64,000 nucleotides of DNA, from positions 4,957,850 through 5,021,849 of the forward strand of contig CP050848.1 of NCBI GenBank assembly GCA_014873095.1. Reading direction: 5' to 3'. A program made the translations under genes and the position numbers. The first letter of the stretch is position 1; the number at the start of each line of letters is the position of its first letter. Positions 9,890 through 18,332 of the stretch are shown piece after piece. The notes under the pieces are model-generated. The model was given only the letters and a program-made list of their open reading frames with translations, did not search any database and had not been told where the DNA came from. This DNA comes from Planctomycetales bacterium ZRK34. GTDB lineage: Bacteria > Planctomycetota > Phycisphaerae > Phycisphaerales > Zrk34.

Positions 9890-10396
9890 TCACAGCGGTA
9901 GCTGATCGGTGTGTTGCTGCATGCTCTGCTGTTCGATCTCGACCGGGTCCAGCGCCTTGGTCAGTTCGATCATGCCGAGCGTGACCGCCCCGAGCATGCT
10001 GATCACCCCCGCGCAGAACATCGCCAGCGCCGCGCCCTGCAACGGCGCCAGCATCGACAGCCCCAGCAGCAGCGAGCAGAGCAGGTTGCACCCGACCGTG
10101 ACCAGCAGGCACATCACCGCATTGCGGACCAGCCGGGCCCGCTGCAGGATGCGACGGATCTGCAGGTCGAGCACGCCGAGCCGCTGGCGCAGCAGTTCCG
10201 CCTGGGCGCTGGTTTGTTCATCCAGCGACAGACGCGAGAGGTGGGCGAAGTCATCGAAGCGTTCTTTGATGAAGCCGCGGGCGCGGGAGATGATCGTGGC
10301 CAGTCGGTTGTACATCGCCAGGGCGAGCAGGCCGCACGCGCTGATCATCACCACCGGGGCCACGAGCAACTGGATGATGGAAAGGACTTCGGGCAT
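9890..10396 (-). CDS. DUF2721 family membrane protein
   Basis: A 168-residue protein with an N-terminal membrane segment (LLVAPVVMISACGLLALAM), a central helical region rich in Arg, Leu and Gln, and two closely spaced membrane segments near residues 95-145 (LLVTVGCNLLCSLLLGLSML and AALAMFCAGVISMLGAVTLG). The opening IIQLLVAPVVMISACGLLALAMYNRL is typical of DUF2721. The family's function is unknown. It converges on the upstream glycosidase, leaving only 7 bp between stop codons. Confidence 0.8.
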   Translation of the reverse strand: MPEVLSIIQLLVAPVVMISACGLLALAMYNRLATIISRARGFIKERFDDFAHLSRLSLDEQTSAQAELLRQRLGVLDLQIRRILQRARLVRNAVMCLLVTVGCNLLCSLLLGLSMLAPLQGAALAMFCAGVISMLGAVTLGMIELTKALDPVEIEQQSMQQHTDQLPL

Positions 10397-10487
10397 GAGA
10401 TATCGTATCGACCGCTGCGGTCAAAACAACGCGGCAGTCAACGGATAATCAGCCAACGCCGCGCCGTGCAATCCCCGAGCCATCGCC

Positions 10488-10493
10488 TACAAT
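10488..10493 (+). promoter_or_regulatory. TACAAT -10 element immediately before yhbY
   Basis: TACAAT at 10488-10493 ends 6 bp before the ATG of yhbY. If used, transcription would begin at or next to the start codon and give a leaderless mRNA. No Shine-Dalgarno sequence is visible. Similar TACAAT hexamers occur before other genes here (6347 and 52624). Confidence 0.4.
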
Positions 10494-10499
10494 GCCGCC

Positions 10500-10805
10500 A
10501 TGACGCTGACCAGCAAACAACGCAAAACTCTGCGCGGCCTCGGCCAGAAGCGACCCGACGATGCCCGCCTCGGCAAATCGGGTCTCACCGACGGCTTCAT
10601 TGAAAACCTCAACGAACTGCTGGACCGCCGCGAGCTGGTCAAACTGCGCTTCACCGATGTCGAAGGCGCCATGCGGCAGACGCTGGCCGACGAGGTCTGC
10701 CAGCGCGTCGGGGCGGAGTGTGCCGGCGTGATCGGGCGCACGATGCTGCTGTACCGCGCCAACCCGGAGCTGGAAGATGGCCAGCGCGTACGGATCGACG
10801 CATGA
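10500..10805 (+). CDS. yhbY: YhbY/CRM-type RNA-binding protein
   Basis: A 101-residue single CRM-domain protein. The family binds pre-50S ribosomal RNA. The start LTSKQRKTLRGLGQ, the central GLTDGFIENLNELLDRRELVKLRF and the closing VGRTM-like IGRTMLLYR are hallmarks, with GKSGLT close to the usual GK.G. motif. The last bases overlap the start of the next gene (ATGA), so the two are likely co-translated. It may be transcribed without a leader. Confidence 0.9.
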   Translation: MTLTSKQRKTLRGLGQKRPDDARLGKSGLTDGFIENLNELLDRRELVKLRFTDVEGAMRQTLADEVCQRVGAECAGVIGRTMLLYRANPELEDGQRVRIDA

Positions 10806-11086
10806 TCGGCGTGATGATCTACGGTGGGGCGGTTCTCGTGCTGAGCTTTTTCGGCATGATCATGATAGTTTACGACAAACGACAGGCGCGACTCGACCGC
10901 TGGCGCACCCCCGAAGCGACGCTCCACATGATCGAACTGCTGGGTGGTTTTCCCGGTGTGATGCTCGCACGCAGGCTGTTCAAGCATAAAACGCGCAAGC
11001 TCTCGTATCGCATCATCGCCGCGCTGATGGCGATTGTTCACGTGGCGGTCGCGGGCGCGGTTTTCTACTTCATTGATGCGGGGTGA
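10802..11086 (+). CDS. DUF1294 family small membrane protein
   Basis: A 94-residue protein starting at the ATG that overlaps the yhbY stop by 4 bp. It has membrane segments at about residues 3-22 (VMIYGGAVLVLSFFGMIMIV) and 70-92. Between them lies the DUF1294 signature YDKRQARLDRWRTPEATLHMIELLGGFPGVMLARRLFKHKTRK. The role is unknown; the family is often fused to a cold-shock domain elsewhere, which is absent here. Confidence 0.88.
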   Translation: MIGVMIYGGAVLVLSFFGMIMIVYDKRQARLDRWRTPEATLHMIELLGGFPGVMLARRLFKHKTRKLSYRIIAALMAIVHVAVAGAVFYFIDAG

Positions 11087-11179
11087 GCCTTTATGATGTA
11101 GGCTTTGCGGCGGGCCGCGAGGCAATAACCACCGCGAACTTCACGTTGTGTCGGGCATAGCAGCCGAAGGGAATCCCAC

Positions 11180-12637
11180 ATGACCAAACACATGACCACG
11201 TCGGTTCTCATCGTCGCCGCCGTCGCGCTGGCGATGGGTTTTGTGACGCGAGTTCAAGCCGCTTCCGACAAGCCGAACATCCTGTTCATCTTCGCCGATG
11301 ACCAGTGCTACCAAACGCTCGGCGCGCTGAACAATGATGAAGTCCACACGCCGAACCTCGACCGCCTGATCAAGCGCGGCCTGACGTTCACGCATGCGTA
11401 CAACATGGGCTCGTATTCCGGGGCGGTGTGCATTGCCAGCCGCATGATGCTCAACAGCGGGCGGTTTGTCTGGCACGCCCAGGCGCTGCACGCCAAGGGC
11501 GAGGCCGAGCGCAAGGCCGGGCGGTGGTGGTCGGAGCACATGAAGAAGGCCGGCTACGAAACCTACATGACCGGCAAGTGGCACGTCCGCGCCAGCGCGC
11601 AAAAGTCATTCGATCACCAGGTCAACGAACGCCCCGGCATGCCGAAGACTGTTCCCGAGGCGTACAACCGCCCGATCAAGGGCCAGCCCGACAAGTGGAG
11701 CCCGTACGACACATCGCTCGGCGGGTTCTGGGCCGGCGGCAAGCACTGGTCTGAAGTCGTTGCCGACGACTCGGTCGGGTTCCTTCAGAACGCTGCCAAG
11801 TCCGACAAGCCGTTCTTCATGTATCTCGCGTTCAACGCCACGCATGATCCGCGGCAGTCGCCCAAGGAATTCATCGACATGTACCCGCACGAGAAGATTC
11901 GCGTGCCGGACAACTACATGGATGTCTACCCGTACCACGAGGCGATGGGACTCGGCCCGGCCGATCAGAAGGCGCTGCGTGATGAGAAGCTGGCGCCGTT
12001 CCCGCGGACGCATTATGCCGTGCAGGTCCACCGCCAGGAATACTACGCGCTGCTGTCGCACATGGATCAACAGATCGGCCGCATCCTCGACGCGCTGGAA
12101 AAGACCGGCAAGGCGGACAACACATGGATCTTCTTCACCGCGGACCACGGCCTGGCCGTCGGTCAACACGGGCTCATGGGCAAGCAGAACATGTTTGACC
12201 ATTCGGTGCGTGTGCCGTTCATCGTGGTCGGCCCCGGCGTCAAGGCGAACACCACCAGCGACACCGGCATCTATCTTCAGGATGTGATGCCGACCTCGCT
12301 CCAGCTTGCCGGTGTCCCGCATCCGGATCACGTTGAATTCAAGAGTCTGCTCCCGCTGATCGAGGGCAAGACGACCAGGCACTACGACGCGATCTACGGG
12401 GCTTACATGGAAGATCGCCAGCGGGCCGTCACCGCGGGGCATTACAAGCTGATCCTCTATCCGCGGGCCAAGGCGGTGCTGCTGTTTGACCTGGCCAAAG
12501 ACCCCCACGAGATGCACAACCTCGCCGACGACCCTGCCCACAAGTCGAAGGTTCGCGAGTTGTTCAACACGCTGCTGGCCCAGCAGAAGATCATGGACGA
12601 CAAGTTGAATCTGCGAGAATATTACCCCGACCTGTAA
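11180..12637 (+). CDS. Secreted sulfatase with CxAxR active-site motif
   Basis: A 485-residue arylsulfatase-family enzyme with a signal peptide of about 27 residues ending VQAAS. DKPNILFIFADDQC supplies the first metal ligands. The active-site motif at residues 84-88 is CIASR, the less common C-x-A-x-R form of the formylglycine signature, where the upstream sulfatase has CNPSR. MTGKWHV, FTADHGLAVGQHGLMGKQ and the C-terminal VTAGHYKLILYPR agree with the fold. It is followed by DUF1549/DUF1553 and DUF1501 genes, a planctomycete grouping thought to act on sulfated polysaccharide. Substrate unknown. Confidence 0.93.
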   Translation: MTKHMTTSVLIVAAVALAMGFVTRVQAASDKPNILFIFADDQCYQTLGALNNDEVHTPNLDRLIKRGLTFTHAYNMGSYSGAVCIASRMMLNSGRFVWHAQALHAKGEAERKAGRWWSEHMKKAGYETYMTGKWHVRASAQKSFDHQVNERPGMPKTVPEAYNRPIKGQPDKWSPYDTSLGGFWAGGKHWSEVVADDSVGFLQNAAKSDKPFFMYLAFNATHDPRQSPKEFIDMYPHEKIRVPDNYMDVYPYHEAMGLGPADQKALRDEKLAPFPRTHYAVQVHRQEYYALLSHMDQQIGRILDALEKTGKADNTWIFFTADHGLAVGQHGLMGKQNMFDHSVRVPFIVVGPGVKANTTSDTGIYLQDVMPTSLQLAGVPHPDHVEFKSLLPLIEGKTTRHYDAIYGAYMEDRQRAVTAGHYKLILYPRAKAVLLFDLAKDPHEMHNLADDPAHKSKVRELFNTLLAQQKIMDDKLNLREYYPDL

Positions 12638-12667
12638 TAAAATCCCCCACTTAGACGATAGTACCTT

Positions 12668-12700
12668 ACAACCGGACCGCACCGCGGCCCCGGTTGTTTG
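12668..12700 (+). terminator. Possible terminator after the sulfatase
   Basis: ACAACCGG at 12668-12675 pairs with CCGGTTGT at 12690-12697, with a 14-base GC-rich loop and only a short T run after it. It lies in the 111-bp gap before the next gene and may attenuate rather than stop transcription. Confidence 0.45.
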
Positions 12701-12748
12701 GCACCAGGGCCGCCTCGCGACCCGGCTACTTCGCAGCACTATAAACCC

Positions 12749-14914
12749 ATGTTCGAACGGATGATCAAAATACGTGGTCTACTTGGGCTTGTCCTTTTGG
12801 CAAGTGTCGTGGCGCCATCGCTGGCCCTGACCCCGCCGAACAAACCCGAAGACATGGAGCGTGCCAAGCGCGAGCACTGGTCGTATCAACCCATCGCCGA
12901 TCCGACTCCGCCGCAGGTCAAACACGCCGATCACGTGGCCGACCCGATCGACGCCTTCGTGCTCGCCCGCCTGGAGAAGGCGAACATCGAACCGGCGCCG
13001 ACGGCCGATCGTCGCACACTGATCCGCCGGCTCAGCTTCGATCTGACCGGTCTGCCGCCGACGTACGATCAGGTGCAGGCCTTCGTCAACGACAAGTCGC
13101 CCGATGCCTACGCCAAACTCGTTGACCGCCTGCTGGCCAGTCCGCAGTACGGCGAGCACTGGGCGCGGCACTGGCTGGACGTCGCCCGCTATGCCGACAC
13201 GATCGGGTACGACGGCGGCGGCCGCATGCGGAAGTTCCCTTTCGCCTGGACCTACCGCGACTACGTCATCCGTTCCTTCAACGACGACAAACCTTACAAC
13301 CGATTCATCACCGAACAGATCGCCGCCGACCGGATGGGCCTGCCCGAAGGCGATCCCGCCCTCGCAGGCCTCGGGTTGTTGACCGTCGGCCGTCAGTTCC
13401 TCGGCAAGATCAACAGCATCACCGACGATCGCATCGATGTGATCACCCGCGGCATCATGGCCCAGACCGTCGCCTGCGCCCGCTGTCATGACCACAAGTA
13501 CGATGTGATCCCCACGACGGATTACTACGCGCTGTACGGTGTGCTGCGTAGCGTGGATGTGCCCGAGCCGATGGACATGCCCGTCATCGGCAAGCCCATG
13601 GGCAACGACAAGCAGCAGGCTTCGTATCAGGCCGAACTCGCCAAGCGCACCAAGGCCGTCGAAGATCATCTGCAGAAGGTGCGCGACGCGGTCAGCAAGG
13701 AAATCACCGAACGCGCCGATGACTACCTCAAGCTCGCCGCCGGCAAGGTCGACATGATCGATCACATTTGGCGCCGGTTGGCCAGTCATTTCAAACGCGC
13801 CTGGCAGCGGGCGGGCAAACCCGATCCGACCACGCCCGAGCGGAAGGCCGACATCATCAAGTATGTCAGCGAGCTTTCGCAGGAGAGCCCCGAGCTATTT
13901 TTCAACCAGGGCGAGCGCAACGAGAACAATCGCCTCAAGGGGCGCGTCGCTGCACTGCAGCTTGAATCGCCGGGCGCGCCGCCGCGCGCGATGGTGGTCA
14001 CCGCATCCAAGCCATTCGATCCGTACGTGTTTATCCGCGGCAACCAGGGGGCACGCGGCGATCATGTGGACCGCCGGTTTCTGACGGTGCTCGGCGGGCA
14101 GAAGTTCACCGAGGGCGCCGGCCGCCTTGAGCTCGCCCGGGCCGTGGCGTCGGATAAGAACCCGCTGACAGCCCGCGTGTGGGCCAACCGTGTGTGGATG
14201 CACCTGCTCGGCGAGGCGCTCGTCCGCACGCCCGGCGACTTCGGCAATCGCGGCGAACAGCCCACCCACCCGCTGCTGCTGGATCATCTGGCCACGCAAC
14301 TGATCAAGTCCGGCTGGTCGACCAAGCAACTGATCCGCCGCATCGTGATGTCGAGCACGTATCGCCAGGCGAATGTGATCAACGATGACTACGCCCAGCG
14401 TGATCCCGAAAACCGCCTGATCTGGCGGGCCAATCGCAAGCGGTTGATGTTTGAGGCGACGCGCGATGCGCTGTTGAGTGTGGCGGGGCGGTTAGATGCC
14501 TCGCTGTACGGCCGGCCGGTCGACCTGTTTAAATCACCGTACTCGACGCGTCGCGCGGTGTACGGGTTCATCGATCGCCAGGACCTGCCGCAGACGCTGC
14601 GGGCCTTCGACTTCGCCAACCCGGATCAGTCGACACCTGAGCGGGCGGTGACAACGGTGCCGCAGCAGGCGCTGTTCATGATGAACAGTCCGTTCGTCAT
14701 CGAGCAGGCCCAGGCTGTGACCAAACACACCGAGGCGATCGCCGACCCGGGCCAGCGTCTGGTGGCGCTTTACCATCGCGTGTATCAGCGCGATCCCTCG
14801 GCGTCGGAGATGGACCTCGGCCGTCATTACCTCGGCGACAAGCCGAGCGATGACGCATGGGCCCGTTACGCACAGGCGCTGCTGCTGAGCAACGAATTCG
14901 TCTTTGTGGACTGA
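12749..14914 (+). CDS. Secreted DUF1549/DUF1553 protein
   Basis: A 721-residue protein with an N-terminal hydrophobic export signal (GLLGLVLLASVVAPSLALT). DUF1549 spans roughly residues 75-280 (DPIDAFVLARLEKANIEPAP, FDLTGLPPT, WARHWLDVARYADTIGYDGG), including CARCHDHKYD, a CxxCH that may bind heme or metal. DUF1553 forms the C-terminal part (LTARVWANRVWMHLLGEALVRTPGDFGNRG, FDFANPDQSTPERAVTTVPQQALFMMN). The N-terminal cytochrome domain seen in many relatives is absent. The stop is 6 bp before the next ATG, so it is coupled to the DUF1501 gene. The biochemical role is not known. Confidence 0.9.
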   Translation: MFERMIKIRGLLGLVLLASVVAPSLALTPPNKPEDMERAKREHWSYQPIADPTPPQVKHADHVADPIDAFVLARLEKANIEPAPTADRRTLIRRLSFDLTGLPPTYDQVQAFVNDKSPDAYAKLVDRLLASPQYGEHWARHWLDVARYADTIGYDGGGRMRKFPFAWTYRDYVIRSFNDDKPYNRFITEQIAADRMGLPEGDPALAGLGLLTVGRQFLGKINSITDDRIDVITRGIMAQTVACARCHDHKYDVIPTTDYYALYGVLRSVDVPEPMDMPVIGKPMGNDKQQASYQAELAKRTKAVEDHLQKVRDAVSKEITERADDYLKLAAGKVDMIDHIWRRLASHFKRAWQRAGKPDPTTPERKADIIKYVSELSQESPELFFNQGERNENNRLKGRVAALQLESPGAPPRAMVVTASKPFDPYVFIRGNQGARGDHVDRRFLTVLGGQKFTEGAGRLELARAVASDKNPLTARVWANRVWMHLLGEALVRTPGDFGNRGEQPTHPLLLDHLATQLIKSGWSTKQLIRRIVMSSTYRQANVINDDYAQRDPENRLIWRANRKRLMFEATRDALLSVAGRLDASLYGRPVDLFKSPYSTRRAVYGFIDRQDLPQTLRAFDFANPDQSTPERAVTTVPQQALFMMNSPFVIEQAQAVTKHTEAIADPGQRLVALYHRVYQRDPSASEMDLGRHYLGDKPSDDAWARYAQALLLSNEFVFVD

Positions 14915-14920
14915 TTGAAC

Positions 14921-16363
14921 ATGATGAAGCTGCCGCACGATTTTGATCCGACCCGCCTGCCGCAGACGCGCCGCCAGTTGCTGCAGAACGTCGGCATGGG
15001 CCTCGGACTCACCAGCGCCGCGGCGCTGCTGGGCGACAAGGCCAAGGCCGCCGGCATCATCAATCCAACCGCCCCGAAGCCGCCGCAGTACCCGGCCCGG
15101 GCCAAGCGCGTGATCCACCTGTTCATGAACGGCGGACCCAGCCACGTCGACACCTTCGACCCCAAGCCGATGCTCACGAAGCTGCACGGCAAGACCCCGC
15201 CGGTGAAAAAGTCCACCGAGCGGCCGACCGGCACGCTGTTCGCCTCGCCGTTCAAGTTTCGCAAGTATGGCCGATGCGGGCTCGAAGTTTCCGACCTGTT
15301 CTCGCGCACAGCTCAGCATGCCGACGACCTCTGTGTCATCCGTTCGATGCAGGCCAACGTGCCCAATCACGAGCCCTCGCTGATGCTGATGAACTGCGGC
15401 GACAACATCTTCGTCCGCCCGTCGCTCGGCTCGTGGGTCATGTATGGCCTGGGCACGGAAAACCAGAACCTGCCCGGGTTCATCTCGATGTGCCCCGGCG
15501 GCTACCCGATCAAGCAGACCCAGAACTGGCAGGCCGCCTTCCTGCCCGGCGTCTACCAGGGAACCTACATCGACCCCAAGCGCAAAGCCGCCGACATCAT
15601 CGAGAACGCAAAAAACACCTGGACCGGTCCCAAGGACCAGCGCCGCCAGCTTGACCTGCTCGCGAAGATCAACCAGCAGCACGCCGAGCAGCGCGCCCAC
15701 GATGCCGCCCTCGACGCCAGGCTCTCCAGCTTCGAGCTGGCCTACCGCATGCAGGTCGAAGCCACCGACGCTTTCGATATCGACCGGGAGCCGCAGTACA
15801 TCCACGACATGTACGGCACCAAGGACAATCCGCACGGCCGGTACTACCTCATGACGCGCCGCCTCATCGAGCGCGGCGTCCGCTTCGTGCAGCTCTGGCA
15901 CGGCGCCGGCCAGCCGTGGGATTCTCACGACCACCTCGAAAAGAACCACGGCAAGCTCGCCGCCGAGTGTGATCAGCCCATCGCCGCCTTGCTGACCGAC
16001 CTCAAGCAGCGCGGCCTGCTGGAAGACACGCTCGTGATCTGGGGCGGTGAGTTCGGCCGCACACCCGCCGTCGAACTACCCAAGAGCGGTTCCAACGCCG
16101 GCACCAAGACCGGCCGCGACCACAACCACTACGGCTTTTCGATGTGGATGGCCGGCGGCGGCGTCAAGGGCGGCCACGTCCACGGCGCCACCGATGAACT
16201 CGGCTGGGGCGCCGCGGAAAACCCCATGCACGTCCATGACCTGCACGCCACGATCCTGCACCTGCTCGGGTTCAACCACGAAGAGCTGACCTACCGCTAC
16301 GCCGGCCGCGACTTCCGCCTGACCGATGTCCACGGCCACATCACCCACGACATCGTGGCCTGA
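14921..16363 (+). CDS. Tat-exported DUF1501 protein
   Basis: A 480-residue member of DUF1501, an alkaline-phosphatase-like fold family of unknown activity that almost always pairs with DUF1549/1553 proteins in planctomycetes. The N-terminus has a twin-arginine signal (TRRQLLQNVGMGLGLTSAAALLG). Family marks include HLFMNGGPSHVDTFDPKP, RSMQANVPNHEPSLMLMNCG, LGSWVMYGLGTENQNLPGF, GGEFGRTP and GRDHNHYGFSMWMAGGG. A second ATG lies directly after the first. The pair probably works with the upstream sulfatase outside the cytoplasm. Confidence 0.93.
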   Translation: MMKLPHDFDPTRLPQTRRQLLQNVGMGLGLTSAAALLGDKAKAAGIINPTAPKPPQYPARAKRVIHLFMNGGPSHVDTFDPKPMLTKLHGKTPPVKKSTERPTGTLFASPFKFRKYGRCGLEVSDLFSRTAQHADDLCVIRSMQANVPNHEPSLMLMNCGDNIFVRPSLGSWVMYGLGTENQNLPGFISMCPGGYPIKQTQNWQAAFLPGVYQGTYIDPKRKAADIIENAKNTWTGPKDQRRQLDLLAKINQQHAEQRAHDAALDARLSSFELAYRMQVEATDAFDIDREPQYIHDMYGTKDNPHGRYYLMTRRLIERGVRFVQLWHGAGQPWDSHDHLEKNHGKLAAECDQPIAALLTDLKQRGLLEDTLVIWGGEFGRTPAVELPKSGSNAGTKTGRDHNHYGFSMWMAGGGVKGGHVHGATDELGWGAAENPMHVHDLHATILHLLGFNHEELTYRYAGRDFRLTDVHGHITHDIVA

Positions 16364-16381
16364 TCGTTCGATGAGTAATCA

Positions 16382-16448
16382 TGTGGCACAGCCGCCCTCA
16401 GCTGTGCTGGAGTTTGCTTACGCACAGCCGGGGGCGGCTGTGCCACAG
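16382..16448. repeat. 67-bp double-hairpin REP/BIME-like element, copy A
   Basis: Two inverted arms of 26-27 bp (TGTGGCACAGCCGCC... and ...GGCGGCTGTGCCACAG) flank a 14-bp spacer. Each arm is itself a hairpin, GCACAGCCG pairing with CGGCTGTGC. It fills the gap between two convergent genes and touches the yhcH stop codon, so it may act as a bidirectional terminator. Copies at 17068, 20841 and 40461 have exactly the same length. Confidence 0.9.
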
Positions 16449-16901
16449 TCACGCGACCGGCACCTTGACCACAACCTTGACGACCCGCGAAGACTCCCCG
16501 ATCGCCAACCCCGGGGCATGCACATCTTCGGGGTAAAACACCGTGAAAAACTTTTCACGCACGATCAGGCTGTCCTTGCCCGGCGCGTAAAAGGCGACAT
16601 CCCGCTCAGTGTCATACGGCTCCGTCACCGCCGGCTGAGCCGACAGCGGCATCCACCCCATGCGCTCCGACCCGTGGGCGATGTACTGCACATCGATGTA
16701 CTTGCGATGCGACTCCCAGACTTCCTGCTCGGGCGTGCGCGTCTGATACGCCTCGACGATCGCAAACACCCCATCGCCGAGCTCATGCCGCCCGTGCTCG
16801 ATGGTGTTGAAGTCCGTGGTCGTCAGATAGTGAAGCGCCGCCTCGATGCCGCGTGAAAGCCCCCGATACCGCGCCGCGTGTGTCAACTGGTCGATGATCA
16901 T
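16449..16901 (-). CDS. YhcH/YjgK/YiaL family cupin-like protein
   Basis: A 150-residue protein of the YhcH/YjgK/YiaL family (DUF386), a cupin-like fold linked to sugar acid and sialic acid metabolism. Family marks are HRKYIDVQYIAHGSERMGW, VAFYAPGKDSLIVREKFFTVFYPEDVHAPG and the closing VKVVVKV. The ATG at 16901 precedes MIIDQL, the usual opening. The reading frame continues 24 bp upstream but without a sensible start. Its partner enzymes are not adjacent. Confidence 0.9.
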   Translation of the reverse strand: MIIDQLTHAARYRGLSRGIEAALHYLTTTDFNTIEHGRHELGDGVFAIVEAYQTRTPEQEVWESHRKYIDVQYIAHGSERMGWMPLSAQPAVTEPYDTERDVAFYAPGKDSLIVREKFFTVFYPEDVHAPGLAIGESSRVVKVVVKVPVA

Positions 16902-17032
16902 GCGGGCATTGTAACCGGCCCACAAAAAAACGGGAACGAAAGACGCCGCCAGTTGAATATTGCTCGGACACGTTCTGTGGCGGTTTTACGATAATTATTC
17001 TACGGCAGGATTCCGTCTAGCTGGCGTGCGCG

Positions 17033-17058
17033 GTGACATCACTTAAGTGTGATGTGAC
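17033..17058. repeat. Dyad-symmetric site upstream of the YhcH gene
   Basis: ACATCAC at 17036-17042 and GTGATGT at 17049-17055 form a dyad around TTAAGT, with CACTTAAGTG a perfect 10-bp palindrome inside. It lies about 130 bp upstream of the YhcH start and could be an operator. No regulator gene is next to it. Confidence 0.4.
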
Positions 17059-17067
17059 CAGCAAACA

Positions 17068-17134
17068 TGTAGCACAGCCGCCCTCGGCTGTGCGAGCGCA
17101 ATTTTCAGCACAGCCGAGGGCGGCTGTGCCACAG
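17068..17134. repeat. 67-bp double-hairpin REP/BIME-like element, copy B
   Basis: Same architecture and length as copy A, with one arm change (TGTAGCACAG). Its 14-bp spacer resembles those of copies A and D best when read on the other strand. It sits just after the 3' end of the FRG cassette. Confidence 0.9.
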
Positions 17135-17155
17135 TCTCGCGACCGATGCCTTTAA

Positions 17156-17344
17156 TCATGGCCTTTGATGCGAGTTCTGGCTGCCCTTTGAGATTTGAGT
17201 TGGCTGGCCGGTGGTAGTTGATTGTTCGCCGCGTGTGGTCGGCGTGGAAATCGACTTGCCGGCCAGACGTTCAGAGTAAGGATTGGGTTTGGCGTGCGAG
17301 AAGTCGTACTCAGAGCGCATGCCATTTTGGTCGGGTGCGTTCAT
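17156..17344 (-). CDS. Small protein with MRxEYDFSxAxxNPY motif, last gene of FRG cassette
   Basis: A 62-residue hydrophilic protein. Residues 9-26, MRSEYDFSHAKPNPYSERL, match a short motif that opens many small antitoxin-like proteins encoded beside toxins. The rest is Ser/Thr/Gln-rich and looks disordered. ATG 17344 is chosen; ATG 17320 at MRSEYDF is equally possible. It follows the 82-residue ORF by 15 bp and is probably in the same operon as the FRG gene. A neutralising role is inferred from the motif and position only. Confidence 0.5.
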   Translation of the reverse strand: MNAPDQNGMRSEYDFSHAKPNPYSERLAGKSISTPTTRGEQSTTTGQPTQISKGSQNSHQRP

Positions 17345-17359
17345 GCTCAACGTCGATGG

Positions 17360-17608
17360 TCATCCGGATGAACTCGAAGATTCCATCAGACGCGGTAAAC
17401 GGCCCATTTTTCGTAAGCGCAGTAACCGCTTGAAAACGAGGTGCTTGGATTGATCTGTTTCTGGCTTGTCAAGTCGTTTGACAAGTTCAGTGATGGCCGG
17501 TGTGTGAGGTAAATCATCCACAGGGACACGCATTGCTTTGTACGCATCAATCAATGCCTCGTCTTCCGGGTCGAGACGTGGAAACTGCCAATCGTTGCTG
17601 TCAATCAT
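17360..17608 (-). CDS. Small unknown protein, middle gene of FRG cassette
   Basis: An 82-residue protein whose ATG overlaps the stop of the FRG gene by 4 bp (ATGA), showing translational coupling. The stretch AYKAMRVPVDDLPHTPAITELVKRL, then HLVFKRLLRLRKMGRLPRL, resembles a conserved small helical domain in uncharacterised cassette proteins. The C-terminus ends in a run of serines. There is no catalytic motif and no membrane segment. It may partner the FRG protein. Confidence 0.6.
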   Translation of the reverse strand: MIDSNDWQFPRLDPEDEALIDAYKAMRVPVDDLPHTPAITELVKRLDKPETDQSKHLVFKRLLRLRKMGRLPRLMESSSSSG

Positions 17609-18306
17609 ACCAGGCTCCCAGCGTTTACCACTCGGTGGAACGCTGCTCGTGCAGCGCCGTCAAGACTGTCAAATAGATAAGCAGCATTGATCGTCATCGC
17701 TTCTAAGTCTAGGAGTGCTAGTTTTGCTTGTGATGCTGGTAGCACAATTTTTGTTACCGCATCTCCTAAAGCCACGGCAAGGTCAAGTTGCGGTTGGCTT
17801 ACTTTCAAAAAAATACCTTTCTGTCGCAATGCGCGAGGATTGAATCTCAAGAGTTCCAGATCATCAATAATCTGAACAAGTTGATCTTCAACGTCCAGCA
17901 ATGCACGATCAACTTGCCAGATAGCTATTTTGCCTGTTTCAGATTGAAATCTACCTGCGAATGCGAAGTATGCCGCAATATAAGGTGAGATTGTGAAATC
18001 AAGCAAAGGCGATGGCAAACCGTGATGTCGGGCAAGCAGTTCCAGCGCTTCACCATCCAAGGAATTCAGGGCCATGCCCAAGCTGTATGAATCTCGCTTA
18101 AACTCGGTTAGGCACTTGTCAACGAATTCATCTCGCTCTTTTGCATTGCGAAACAGTACGTCACGATCCAACGTGGAAATGAGGCCATCATCCACGTTGG
18201 ATTGACCTCGCCACAAAAAAGTTTCTCGACGTCGCACTGGTAATTGCCGATACGGCTCCAGCCATTCGAGAAAATCAGTCCATAGGTTACATTCAACGAC
18301 ATGCAT
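17605..18306 (-). CDS. FRG-domain protein
   Basis: A 233-residue protein with the FRG fold: WRGQSN at about residues 30-35 in place of the eponymous F-R-G, and LLARHHGLPSPLLDFTISPYIAAYFAF at about 87-115, where the family has HHG.P..LLD.T..P..A.YFA. The function of FRG domains is not settled; they recur in mobile and defence-like loci. The gene is clearly less GC-rich than its neighbours, starts 27 bp after the leuC stop on the same strand and overlaps the next ORF by 4 bp, so it looks like an inserted cassette read from leuC or its own promoter. Confidence 0.82.
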   Translation of the reverse strand: MHVVECNLWTDFLEWLEPYRQLPVRRRETFLWRGQSNVDDGLISTLDRDVLFRNAKERDEFVDKCLTEFKRDSYSLGMALNSLDGEALELLARHHGLPSPLLDFTISPYIAAYFAFAGRFQSETGKIAIWQVDRALLDVEDQLVQIIDDLELLRFNPRALRQKGIFLKVSQPQLDLAVALGDAVTKIVLPASQAKLALLDLEAMTINAAYLFDSLDGAARAAFHRVVNAGSLV

Positions 18307-18332
18307 CAGTCGTTACCCCGGATTCAGGTTCT

